Source: Epiperipatus broadwayi (Eukaryota; Onychophora; Udeonychophora; Euonychophora; Peripatidae). Taken from it: 64,000 nt of DNA. The translations under genes and the position numbers were made by a program. The notes under the pieces are model-generated. The model was given only the letters and a program-made list of their open reading frames with translations. It was not told the DNA's origin and searched no databases. Positions within the stretch are counted from its first letter, which is position 1, and each line of letters begins with the position of its first letter. This document shows positions 47,341 to 58,298 of the stretch, in pieces. Location: contig JAQFVV010012395.1 in assembly GCA_028023455.1 (NCBI GenBank), forward strand, positions 6,448,001 through 6,512,000. Reading direction: 5' to 3'.

Positions 47341-49400
47341 CTGAAAGAAGACCCTTTGATTCATCTTGGAGGTCTTAAAGGAACCAAGAAGAGCAAATCC
47401 CTAATGTCCACTCCATATGTTCTTGTTGTTGCAGCTGTTATTACTATGTGATTATTCATATAGTACACAAATATGGATGGGCTGCTTACCAAATATGCAT
47501 TAGCCAGTGAGGTGAGTTTATTGGCTTTTTACTTCCGAGTTTAAGATCAAGAAACACTATGGTCTTTCTTCTCAGTTGCCTGATAAGGCAGAATAAATAT
47601 GTGTGAATGAAAATGTTTTTCTAATAGATATTTATAATCATGATAGATAAAAATAAATCATGGCCTTATTCCCAGGAGGCTGCAAAGTCACTAGCCAAGA
47701 CAACAGTTGATGGCTGAAGGCAGAGGGTGTTAAGAATCCCCTGTTGTGGACTCAGGTTCCATTTCATGATCATTTTTTATTTAAGTACTTAAACTGCAGA
47801 TCATTTTCAAGTGAAAGGAAATTGCAAGAATTGGAAGAACTATTTCAAATTAAATGAGACATTCATTATTGGACTTAGTGAAGTTAGAAGAAAAGATGAA
47901 GAGACAATTGATTTAAAAAGTGGACAAGTAAGTACTCTACTACAAAGGCACAAATATTGGGAGTGCAAGTGGAGTAGGATTTATTATAAATAAAAAGTGG
48001 AAAAACAACATTGTGGAGATTGACGGTGATCAGACAGAGTGGCAAGATTAATTATTCAACTTAATAGTAGATATCAAATGCAGATAATTCACATTTATGC
48101 CCCAACAAGTTCTCATAATGATCAAGTAGTAGAAGATTTTTATATGGATGTAAAAAAGGCTTTTGATCAGACTAATCAACATTTTAAAATTGTTATGGGA
48201 GACTTTAATAATAGAATTGGTAAACAAATGAAAAATTAAATGCTGAAATTGGTAAATGTAATAGAAATGAGTGAGGACATAGACTTGTGAAGTTTGCAGA
48301 AAAAGAAAAACTTATATTATGAATACTTTTTTTGGAAAATTGTTAAAAGGAAATGGACATGGAAGCATCCAAATGAAGGTACAGCAGAATTGGATTATAT
48401 TTTGACTAACAGAAAAATACACATTTCAAGACTGTAATCTTCTTAATAAATTTAACACAGGAAGTGATCATCGATTAGTAAGATGTAAGGTATGTGTTAA
48501 TGCAAAACTGGAGAGACAAAAATTAAAAATAATAATATTCACAGTTGATATTCCTAATCTACACAAATATTCTAAGGAATTTAAATTAGAACTTGCAAAT
48601 CGTTTTCAAATATTAGCAGATTTTGAACATAATTCAGATTTGAATGAAATTAACAGGAAAATAACTGATACACTTTTAAAAACTGCAACAAAGATAGCTG
48701 GTAGAAAAAAGCAGCAATTGACCAATAAAATTTCTACTGAGACTAGAGAATTTATGAAGAAAAAATATATATGAAGATATGTAAAAATGATACATTAAGA
48801 AGGATTGGATATCTCAAATTTTGTAAAGTGGTATGAAAAAGAGTTGATAATGATATGAGAAAGTATAATTGTAAACTAGCAAGAAAATCTGTAGAAGAGA
48901 ATAAAAGTCTCAAGAGTACAAAAAACAATTTTGATATGGTACGAAACTTATATTTGCAATAAAAAAAAGATGAAAGTGTTACTAAAAAGATAGATGACAT
49001 CGTGAAATGAGTAGAAGAGTTCTATCAAGAATTATATAGTAATAATGAACAATTATCTTCTACAACTATTAAATCTTCTGAATGGCCAAGAATTTTAAAT
49101 GAAGAAGTGAGACATGGAGTTAAATATATCAAGAGGGGGAAAGCTCCAGGTAATGATGGAATTATAATTGATATATTAAAAGAAGCAGTTGACGAAATAG
49201 ATATTTTTTTGGCAAAGTTATATATCAGATGTCTAAATGCTCAATCTCATTGAGATAAGATGGAATCTGGACTAGTCCATTAGTTGAAGATAAGTTGAGA
49301 TATAACACCATAGGTAATAATTCCTCAAGGTAACACTCAAAACTTTAGGATCATGGAATTCTCTAAAAATTTATGTGTAATAATAAAAAAAATATTCTTT
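47340..49400 (+). pseudogene. Decayed LINE: AP endonuclease and start of reverse transcriptase
   Basis: Plus strand. 47811-47993 has FIIGLSEVRRKDEE (family pattern I.GL.EVR). 48039-48239 has QMQIIHIYAPTSSHNDQVVE, then KIVMGDFNNRIGKQ (the APE core YAPTS...E.FY.....MGDFN..IG). Near 48400 is DYILTNRK. At 49110-49200 GKAPGNDGIIIDILKEAV is the RT N-terminal KAPG.DGI motif, and QGNTQNFR near 49330 corresponds to KKGD...NYR. It then stops, so most RT motifs are missing. Many stops. It could be the same family as the 3' fragments at 39.6-44.3 kb, which cover the other end. Confidence 0.82.
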
Positions 49401-49663
49401 TTTTTCTCTTTAAATACCAAAACAAAATATAAACATGGATCTTATTTTTATATTAATATAGCATTAGTTACATAGGAAAATTATGCCTATAATAAATTAA
49501 AAAAAAGGACATATTTATGACGCATCATAAACCAAAATTAACGGCATTCAGACTAGTTTAACCTGGCAATACTTTCTAAACTATATATGTGTTTTATCAT
49601 ATTTCCTAATTAATCAAAAAATTTAGGTTATGCATAAAAATTCTGTTTAAAAAGGGGGGTTAT

Positions 49664-49963
49664 GAATAGAAATAAGCCAATAAACATTACATGATCACCA
49701 TTTCCTATGCTTGCTTATAACTGTTATTAAAACAGGCAAAACTCTCTATACATATTGCCACTCAGTACCCGTACAGTGCCCTCAGATCCAAAGCTCCTCA
49801 CTGATGAAGGTCAAAATCCAGAAACTAGTCTGGGGATATTGGATGAGTTGGCACTAAATGGGAATTTTATGCACAAGCCTTCTGGCATCCATTGATTACT
49901 CTGGCTTGCACTGAATGGCAATACGTATAGAGAGTTTTGCCTGTTTTAAGAATATAAATAAGC
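49664..49963 (+). mobile_element. Hammerhead repeat, 272 bp, internally deleted
   Basis: Bounded by a 14-bp duplication with one difference, GAATA(G/T)AAATAAGC (49664-49677, 49950-49963). It starts AATAAACATTACATGATCAC, loses most of the body after CCACTCAGTACCCG, and resumes at the ribozyme (49786-49844) through to GAGAGTTTTGCCTGTTTTA. Confidence 0.85.
49786..49844 (+). ncRNA. Type-I hammerhead ribozyme motif
   Basis: CTGATGA, AGGT-CAAAA-TCCA (weak, two-pair stem II), GAAACTAGTC. Stem I is intact (TCCTCA/TGGGGA, ATCCAA/TTGGAT). The core bases are correct. Confidence 0.68.
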
Positions 49964-50049
49964 TGCACACCTTTGATTTAAGACAATATTAATTTATTTT
50001 ATAAGCTGAACATTACTAACAACATTCAAGTTAGTAATTATATGTCGGA

Positions 50050-50131
50050 CTATTTCCATCATATAATATTAAATGTTCAATGTCTTGAGAAAAGTTCAAA
50101 TATACTTAACTGATAGTAATAGCACACATAT
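50050..50131 (-). repeat. PLE-tail fragment, left of the LTR element
   Basis: ATATTAAATGTTCAATGTCT through GATAGTAATAGCACACAT matches the outer end of the PLE tail at 40385-40470. It is cut off at 50131, where the LTR element begins. Confidence 0.65.
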
Positions 50132-53128
50132 TGAAACGGAAATCTCCAATCCCTTTCCGTTTCACCATCAACCTAATGACCTACTCGTCTAAACTAGTTT
50201 CGAACCTATTTTAAATGTAAAAAGGTAATATATAAGTCGAGCGGGAAAACTTTGCTACAATGGCCGCTTGAATGGCATCATCCATTTACATACGAAAACA
50301 CACTATAATTAGACAGGTTTGATAAAATTATAGCGGAGAAATGCTCATAAGTTATTATAAAATGTTTTATTAATTTTCAGTCAATTCTTAATTATATTCG
50401 CTATAATATTCGTATGTGGATGGATAATTTAAACCTTGGAATAACGGCAAAATGATTCATATATATTTAAGTTTAAATAAAAGTAATGCAAATGTTTTCT
50501 TTAATTTATTTAACGGTTTTCTGATTTAATGTTTTACATATATAATTGAAACTAAAGTATTTTCTTTAAATTTGCTTTTTTTTTTAATAAACAAATAATA
50601 TTGTAAGAACAAATATGTTAAAAGTTATTTATTTCAGTAAAATAAAAATCATCCATTTGTAATTAAAAATGAGAATTTTGTGTAAACAAGATATCAATTA
50701 GTGACACACCCGGGTAAAAAAAAGTAAAATCTGTTTTCTGATTGATTTTTGTTTGCAACAAAAGACTTTTTCTTTAAATCAGAATACCGTTCCTTCTGCT
50801 GGGTAATAACACCTGAAAAGGAATTTAATTAATGAAAATGAATCAAATTATATAGTTTATATATTTTGATACATTTTTTTAAGGAAATTAAATATAACAC
50901 CTCGGAGATTTTATCAGTTGTTGTAGAAATTGAATTATTTATTTTGCTTTAATTAAAAGTCAATTGGTCCCGAGGTTTACGAAATTCCAGAAAGGTGTTA
51001 AAGTTTAGTAGAAGGATATAAATAGGCCTTATTTTAAGCAGGAAGAGAGAATCCATCTTGCTTTTGAAGAGAGTTAACATCAGAAGTCCAAATTGTTAAT
51101 TTTACCATGTCTGGCTAAAGTCAGGCAAGAATTGCTGCAATTTCCGTGATGGAACGCCGAGTTCAATCCATCAAATGCCGAAGCAACAACCACACCAAAT
51201 AAAAGATGTCATAAGCCGCTAAAAGAACTTGCCTTCGTTCCAACACCATTTTAGATCGTCTCCCAACTGAATAAGAACATGCCATAAGCCGCCAAAGAAC
51301 TCACCTTCGTTCCAGCTCGAATCTATCCAGTCCAGCTATAAAACTGTTATAATATTATTTAAAATAGCAGAGCTCTCTGTGAATTTCAAAAACAATCATG
51401 ATTTCTTCAAAAACAGGTTAGCTAACCATATTATCGAAACTTCTTTCCAAATTGTTTTTCAAATAATCTTTAAATTTTATAATATGAAATACTTTTGTAA
51501 ATTTCTATGTTAATTAATGTCTTGCTATATAATTTAATCACGTCAGTTATATTTTGCTTTTCTTTTGCTTATTTTTAATTATTATTAGTTGTGCCTATGT
51601 TTCGAAACGGCGTGCATTTAATTATAGAATATGTTTTAAACATATAAATTTAACATTTTCGTACTATTATTTATATAGCGTCATTTCGTGCGCTGTTTCG
51701 AAACCCAAATTCATATTTTTGTCATTTAGTAAATTAATTAATATAAATATAAAATGTGGCTTTTCAACCTTTATTTATTATGTTACTAAAGATTAAACTA
51801 GCCTGGAGTGCAAGCATAAGTATATTTTTTTAGTAAAGTATTCGTAAGTCCCTTATTAAATATACTTTTCCACCTTTTAAGAGTTTATTAGTTATAGATA
51901 ACTAAAGAGATTGAACGGGATAAAGTAAAGTTTGTATCTATATATTCCTGTCAATAGCATATCGTATTTCTCATGCTACAGAAGAGTTGGCTCTTTTGAT
52001 CAAACTGATAAACTTGTGTTCATTTAATATATGATATTTAATTTATAATATCCTTTGGCTTGGCGGATGTGAAACTTATTTAGATTTCCTTGTTGTGCTG
52101 TTTTTTTTATACATATATAAGATGGAGCCACGGCGTTGCCAGCACATCTCTTATGGGTAGTGCAGTAGCAAAGTCTGAGCTATGGGCCAGATTAGCACGT
52201 AAGTCCCCCGCTTCTTATGAACCAAATAAAGGTTCCCTTTTGCAGCATGACGATAGGTTATTGAGTAAACCGTTGTTTGTCACAAAAACCCTAAAACTAT
52301 TCTTCCATCCGCAGAGCCACTTTATTATTATATTTTACTTGTGCCTAGCGTATTAGTAAAATCGTTATAGCCAACTCTCCCTCCCTAATATGCAGTCTTC
52401 GGCGTTGATCCGAAGCAATCTTGAAAACCCGTTCGATCTAAAGCTATCTGGGACGCTTTAAAAGCCCATAGTTAAAATAAATTTATTATAATTAAGACGT
52501 ATTATTAAGCTTCACTCCAGACTTGGTTTGATTTCACGTACAATAGCCACACGAACTGATGATGAAAGGGCATAACTGGTAAAAGTTAATGTAGTGATTA
52601 GTTATATAGTAGGGTATTTGTTTCCATTAAATAATATTGGAGCAATTAAATAATAGCCAACGTATCAATTATTGGCCTAGAGTAATGTTATTTTATAAAT
52701 GAAATGCCTGTGTGCATTTGCCAACAACAATTGTCAATAAATATATTTTAATTCATCATATATCAGTTTCTGTCTCATTATTGAATCAATCCAATTCACT
52801 AATTGCCCATAAGTATTCATTAGTAAAGCCCCTATTATTTAAATATGTTAGATTTTATCTGTGGAATGTCTAGTATTTAAGTTGTTTATATATATGTTTA
52901 AGTCCATGAGTCTTATTGTTTTCTCCGATTTGCTAGTGGGCCGGATGAAGAATTAAATCTCATGTGCTACCATTGTTATGTTATCCATTGGGTGTTAGAT
53001 CTGGGGCTTGGAGAGTGGGTTCAAATCCAGGCTGGTCCCTGACCAAAATCTCCGGCTCGACTGGGTTTGAAGTACATTTTGTGAGTTCCAGCTCGTGTTA
53101 GATGGATAAGCATGTTTTGACTGGCACA
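50132..53128 (+). repeat. Left terminal direct repeat (2997 bp)
   Basis: The terminal 33 bases form a hairpin (TGAAACGGAAA against TTTCCGTTTCA). A TATA box lies at 51017-51024. A leader follows with two similar blocks containing CATAAGCCGC and CCTTCGTTCCA (about 51210-51245 and 51285-51320). A 10-bp palindrome GTTTCGAAAC occurs twice (51599 and 51698 region). An AATAAA near 52737 may be a poly-A signal, and a B-box-like GGTTCAAATCC is at 53018-53028. The 80-codon open frame at 51554 is not convincing as a gene. Confidence 0.85.
51014..51028 (+). promoter_or_regulatory. TATA promoter in left repeat
   Basis: GGATATAAATAGGCC (TATAAATA at 51017-51024) is a strong core promoter match. Transcription would start about 30 bases on, near 51047, giving a leader of about 2.4 kb before the 398-codon ORF unless spliced. 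Confidence 0.6.
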
Positions 53129-53295
53129 TAGGTTTTTTTTTTTTCCGCGTTTGCCAAAGGAACAACCAAGCTTACACCAACTAAATTTGAAAATGCCATC
53201 AGCCGTATTAAAAGTATAGAAGTTTTAAAAATCAAATATTTATTAGGTGCGAAAAATAAATAAATAAATTTTGAAAGGATTATATAGTATACAGA

Positions 53296-53382
53296 ATGAA
53301 CAAAGAAACAGAAGTAATGAGCAGTGGGGAAGAGATAGAAGTAGGAATGGAGATGAAAGGTAGAGGTATCGTGTTGAGATAA
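53296..53382 (+). other. In-frame upstream ORF, 28 codons, before a TAA
   Basis: ATG at 53296 opens MNKETEVMSSGEEIEVGMEM and ends at TAA 53380-53382. It is in the same frame as the 398-codon ORF, and the codons between (GREINEYNSSTEEIERENG) remain open. The composition matches the main ORF (Glu-rich), so the protein may once have started here. Confidence 0.55.
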
Positions 53383-53439
53383 GGAAGAGAGATTAATGAG
53401 TACAACAGCAGTACAGAAGAAATAGAAAGGGAAAATGGT

Positions 53440-54636
53440 ATGAGCCAGGATAGAGATGAGTGTGCACAGAAAACTCTTGATATGCCAGAGAATTCAGTTA
53501 CTGAAATATCTGAACAGATACCGGTAGAGGAGATTAAGCAGGAAGGCCAGGATTTTAATTGGTTGCTGAGACAGCTTAGACAGGATGCGAAAGAAATGGA
53601 ACAGAAAAGGGATCAGAAAATGGAGGCAAGGGATCAGAAAATGGATCAGAAAATGGAGGCAAGGGATCAGAAAAGGGATCAGAAAATGGAGGAAATGAAT
53701 CACAAAATGACACAAAGATTTGAGGCCCTAATCAAAGAAATTAAGCTATCAGTCAGCGGCCAGCATAAATATAAAGTTACGAGAGAATTCAAGGAAACGT
53801 TACAGACTAGTCAAGTGGAAAAGAATCAAGATAGGGTTATAATTAAAGAAGTTAAGACCTTAGTAGAGAAGATAGAATGTCAAGAAAAGAATTTGATAGA
53901 TAAGGTTTATAACGTTGGTGCAGAATTAGGTAGCAAATTCCAAGAGTGTGAAGACGCCCAAAGGGAGATCAGAGAGGAAATATATGAAATAAAAGAAAAC
54001 CTGCTACAAAGAAGTCAAATAGACGACAAAGAAGAAAACATTATCGCAGCATGTATTCCAGAATCGAGAGATGTAGCAAAAATGAAAGAGGAGAGAGAAA
54101 AGGAAAGCAACTTTGCTAGTGATTACCAAGCTAACAAACTTAATAGACAGGAGGGAGTGCAAATTATTGGCCAGAGTGAAGATGATAATAAAAATAATTT
54201 TAGAGAGAGCGAAGCCAAAGTCGATCAGCAAAGTACCATAGTCAAAGAAAATGAATTTTTAAGCGAACATAAGTTCCAGATGGATGATGAAAATAGCACA
54301 TTTTACCGGTATGAAGAACAACTTGGGTTGGAAAGGAACGAATCCCAAGTGACGGCGCAAAGTCAAAGCAAGGAATGGGAAAAAGCACCTACGGAAGAAA
54401 AGAATGTCGAACTGCATAACGAGATACCGTATGAAGGCAGCGAATTCGCACTAAGTCTGACAATGCACCCTAAACGATCTCCTGTGAGGTTGAAAGACAA
54501 AAATGAAAGCTATGAATGGATAACCGATGATGATGAAGAAGGTTGGACATCTGATGAAGATGATGATGATCTATTGGGATGTTGTTTCAACCCCGGCATG
54601 GAGTTATTTTTTAAGCAACCCCCAGATCCTATTTAA
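53440..54636 (+). CDS. Gag-like coiled-coil protein of the LTR-type element
   Basis: 398 codons, intact, GC-richer than its surroundings. I do not recognise the family. It is strongly charged: residues 40-105 are a predicted coiled coil with a near-tandem DQKMEARDQKMDQKMEARDQK-like stretch (about 57-84), followed by Lys/Glu-rich helices to about 200. The middle is polar and Gln/Asn-rich. An acidic block (TDDDEEGWTSDEDDDD, about 362-377) comes before a hydrophobic tail (LLGCCFNPGMELFF) ending PPDPI. There is no CCHC knuckle, no D[ST]G protease site, no signal peptide and no membrane span. Position after the left repeat suggests a Gag or Gag-like particle protein, but a captured host coiled-coil gene is possible. 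The start at 53440 follows the in-frame TAA at 53380. Expression is probably driven from the left repeat. Confidence 0.75.
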   Translation: MSQDRDECAQKTLDMPENSVTEISEQIPVEEIKQEGQDFNWLLRQLRQDAKEMEQKRDQKMEARDQKMDQKMEARDQKRDQKMEEMNHKMTQRFEALIKEIKLSVSGQHKYKVTREFKETLQTSQVEKNQDRVIIKEVKTLVEKIECQEKNLIDKVYNVGAELGSKFQECEDAQREIREEIYEIKENLLQRSQIDDKEENIIAACIPESRDVAKMKEEREKESNFASDYQANKLNRQEGVQIIGQSEDDNKNNFRESEAKVDQQSTIVKENEFLSEHKFQMDDENSTFYRYEEQLGLERNESQVTAQSQSKEWEKAPTEEKNVELHNEIPYEGSEFALSLTMHPKRSPVRLKDKNESYEWITDDDEEGWTSDEDDDDLLGCCFNPGMELFFKQPPDPI

Positions 54637-54659
54637 ATTGTTAGTTATTTTTGTGAGTT

Positions 54660-55070
54660 TTTTTTTGTGTGTGTGATTGATCTTTTTATATACCCTTCTA
54701 TATATATTATACACTCTATATTTTACATACCCTTTTATATATATTATACACTCTATATTTGATCTATATTAACACTTTATATATTCTACACTTCATATTT
54801 TATACAGATATATTTAACACTTTTTATTTTATTATACACTTTATATATTATACACTTTATATTTTATTTATATACCTTAGATATATTAACACTTTATATG
54901 TTACCTTATACATATTATACACTTTATATTCTATCTACATACACTTTATATATTATCCGGGTTATACTTTATTTATATACCTTACATACATATTATACAC
55001 TGTATATTTGATCTCTATATCCTTTATATATTACACGCGTTATATTTTATATATATAAAAACATATCTTT
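54660..55070. repeat. AT-rich degenerate tandem repeat after the ORF
   Basis: Repeated blocks of the type TATATATTATACACTTTATA with ATACCTT/ACACTT spacers, about 20-40 bases each. The 99-codon open frame at 54759-55058 is a product of this repeat. Confidence 0.8.
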
Positions 55071-55339
55071 TATTTTTGACTAAGATGTATACTCGCTTGG
55101 GTATATATCTGTTTAAGTTTAAAACATTTACTAATAACCGATGATTTCATTATATGTGTTGATAATTGTTAGAAGCACTAAATGTATTATGATAGTGTAA
55201 TCTAGTATGATGTATTACCATAAGTTTAGCATAGGATTAGGTCATGAGTTATATTTTGAAAGAAGCCATAATTTAGCTCCGTGTTATATAAGTAAAGTCA
55301 TTTTTTTTTATTTGTTTTTTTTTACTAAGTTTACTGATA

Positions 55340-58294
55340 TGAAACGGAAATCTCCAATCCCTTTCCGTTTCACCATCAACCTAATGACCTACTCGTCTAA
55401 ACTAGTTTCGAACCTATTTTAAATGTAAAAATGTAATATATAAGTCGAGCGGGAAAACTTTGCTACAATGGCCGCTTGAATGGCATCATCCATTTACATA
55501 CGAAAACACGCTATAATTAGACAGGTTTGATAAAATTATAGCGGAGAAATGCTCATAAGTTATTATAAAATGTTTTATTAATTTTCAGTCAATTCTTAAT
55601 TATATTCGCTATAATATTCGTATGTGGATGGATAATTTAAACCTTGGAATAACGGCAAAATGATTCATATATATTTAAGTTTAAATAAAAGTAATGCAAA
55701 TGTTTTCTTTAATTTATTTAACGGTTTTCTGATTTAATGTTTTACATATATAATTGAAACTAAAGTATTTTCTTTAAATTTGCTTTTTTTTTTAATAAAC
55801 AAATAATATTGTAAGAACAAATATGTTAAAAGTTATTTATTTCAGTAAAATAAAAATCATCCATTTGTAATTAAAAATGAGAATTTTGTGTAAACAAGAT
55901 ATCAATTAGTGACACACCCGGGTAAAAAAAAGTAAAATCTGTTTTCTGATTGATTTTTGTTTGCAACAAAAGACTTTTTCTTTAAATCAGAATACCGTTC
56001 CTTCTGCTGGGTAATAACACCTGAAAAGGAATTTAATTAATGAAAATGAATCAAATTATATAGTTTATATATTTTGATACATTTTTTTAAGGAAATTAAA
56101 TATAACACCTCGGAGATTTTATCAGTTGTTGTAGAAATTGAATTATATTATTTTGCTTTAATTAAAAGTCAATTGGTCCCGAGGTTTACGAAATTCCAGA
56201 AAGGTGTTAAAGTTTAGTAGAAGGATATAAATAGGCCTTATTTTAAGCGGGAAGAGAGAATCCATCTTGCTTTTGAAGAGAGTTAACATCAGAAGTCCAA
56301 ATTGTTAATTTTACCATGTCTGGCTAAAATCAGGCAAGAATTGCTGCAATTCCCGTGATGGAACGCCGAGTTCAATCCATCAAATGCCGAAGCAACAACC
56401 ACACCAAATAAAAGATGTCATAAGCCGCTAAAAGAACTTGCCTTCGTTCCAACACCATTTTAGATCGTCTCCCAACTGAATAAGAACATGCCATAAGCCG
56501 CCAAAGAACTCACCTTCATTCCAGCTCGAATCTATCCAGTCCAGCTATAAAACTGTTATAATATTATTTAAAATAGCAGAGCTCTCTGTGAATTTCAAAA
56601 ACAATCATGATTTCTTCAAAAACAGGTTAGCTAACCATATTATCGAAACTTCTTTCCAAATTGTTTTTCAAATAATCTTTAAATTTTATAATATGAAATA
56701 CTTTTGTAAATTTCTGTGTTAATTAATGTCTTGCTATATAATTTAATCACGGCAGTTATATTTTGCTTTTCTTTTGCTTATTTTTAATTATTATTAGTTG
56801 TGCCTATGTTTCGAAACGGCGTGCATTTAATTATAGAATATGTTTTAAACATATAAATTTAACATTTTCGTACTATTATTTATATAGCGTCATTTCGTGC
56901 GCTGTTTCGAAACCCAAATTCATATTTTTGTCATTTAGTAAATTAATTAATATAAATATAAAATGTGGCTTTTCAACCTTTATTTATTATGTTACTAAAG
57001 ATTAAACTAGCCTGGAGTGCAAGCATAAGTATATTTTTTTAGTAAAGTATTCGTAAGTCCCTTATTAAATATACTTTTCCACCTTTTAAGAGTTTATTAG
57101 TTATAGATAACTAAAGAGATTGAACGGGATAAAGTAAAGTTTGTATCTATATATTCCTGTCAGTAGCATATCGTATTTCTCATGCTACAGAAGAGTTGGC
57201 TCTTTTGATCAAGCTGATAAACTTGTGTTCATTTAATATATGATATTTAATTTATAATATCCTTCGGCTTGGCGGATGTGAAACTTAGAGCCACGGCGTT
57301 GCCAGCACATCTTCTCTTATGGGTAGTGCAGTAGCGAAGTCTGAGCTACGGGCCAGATTAGCACATAAGTCCCCCACTTCTTATGAACCAAATAAAGGTT
57401 CCCTTTTGCAGCATGACGATCGGTTATTGGGTAAACCGTTGTTTGTCACAAAAACCCTAAAACTATTCTTCCATCCGCAGAGCCACTTTATTATTATATT
57501 TTACTTGTGCCTAGCGTATTAGTAAAATCGTTATAGCCAACTCTCCCTCCCTAATATGCAGTCTTCGGCGTTGATCCGAAGCAATCTTGAAAACCCGTTC
57601 GATCTAAAGCTATCTGGGACGCTTTAAAAGCCCATAGTTAAAATAAATTTATTATAATTAAGACATATTATTAAGCTTCACTCCAGACTTGGTTTGATTT
57701 CACGTACAATAGCCACACGAACTGATGATGAAAGGGCATAACTGGTAAAAGTTAATGTAGTGATTAGTTATATAGTAGGGTATTTGTTTCCATTAAATAA
57801 TATTGGAGCAATTAAATAATAGCCAACGTATCAATTATTGGCCTAGAGTAATGTTATTTTATAAATGAAATGCCTGTGTGCATTTGCCAACAACAATTGT
57901 CAATAAATATATTTTAATTCATCATATATCAGTTTCTGTCTCATTATTGAATCAATCCAATTCACTAATTGCCCATAAGTATTCATTAGTAAAGCCCCTA
58001 TTATTTAAATATGTTAGATTTTATCTGTGGAATGTTTAGTATTTAAGTTGTTTATATATATGTTTAAGTCCATGAGTCTTATTGTTTTCTCCGATTTGCT
58101 AGTGGGCCGGATGAAGAATTAAATCTCGTGTGCTACCATTGTTATGTTATCCATTGGGTGTTAGATCTGGGGCTTGGAGAGTGGGTTCGAATCCACGCTG
58201 GTCCCTGACCAAAATCTCGGGCTCGACTGGGTTTGAAGTACATTTTGTGAGTTCCAGCTCGTGTTAGATGGATAAGCATGTTTTGACTGGCACA
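55340..58294 (+). repeat. Right terminal direct repeat (2955 bp)
   Basis: Partner of 50132-53128. It lacks the 46-bp segment found on the left at 52079-52124 and has a 3-base and a 1-base insertion elsewhere. TATA box at 56226-56233. The B-box here is perfect: GGTTCGAATCC at 58184-58194. It ends GACTGGCACA, then ATAT. Confidence 0.85.
56223..56237 (+). promoter_or_regulatory. TATA promoter in right repeat
   Basis: GGATATAAATAGGCC, identical to the left repeat. It could drive read-out transcription into the flanking DNA. Confidence 0.55.
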
Positions 58295-58298
58295 ATAT

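Larger units (their letters stand above)
50132..58294 (+). mobile_element. Young LTR-type element with ~3-kb terminal repeats and one ORF
   Basis: Direct repeats at 50132-53128 (2997 bp) and 55340-58294 (2955 bp) begin TGAAACGG and end GACTGGCACA. The whole is flanked by ATAT on both sides (50128-50131, 58295-58298), a 4-bp target duplication. The repeats differ at roughly 1% of sites plus a 46-bp segment present only on the left. The interior (53129-55339, 2211 bp) encodes a single 398-codon protein. No protease, RT, RNase H, integrase or zinc knuckle is seen, so if mobile it must be non-autonomous, depending on enzymes in trans. No standard primer-binding site follows the left repeat. Confidence 0.85.

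Noticed and set aside
51554-51796. 80-codon frame in the left large repeat, identical at 56763-57005
   Set aside because: Identity follows from the repeat identity. The composition is Phe/Ile/Tyr-rich, as in translated AT-rich DNA, and there is no motif.
52090-52356. 88-codon frame in the left repeat and 67-codon counterpart at 57319-57522
   Set aside because: The left start lies in the 46-bp segment missing from the right repeat; there is no family resemblance. It may be leader sequence. Not supported as a gene.
53494-53715. 73-codon minus-strand frame inside the coiled-coil ORF
   Set aside because: Antisense shadow of the DQKMEARDQK-coding repeat.
54759-55058. 99-codon frame rich in Tyr, Ile and Phe
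   Set aside because: It lies wholly in the degenerate TATATTATACACTTTATA-type repeat.
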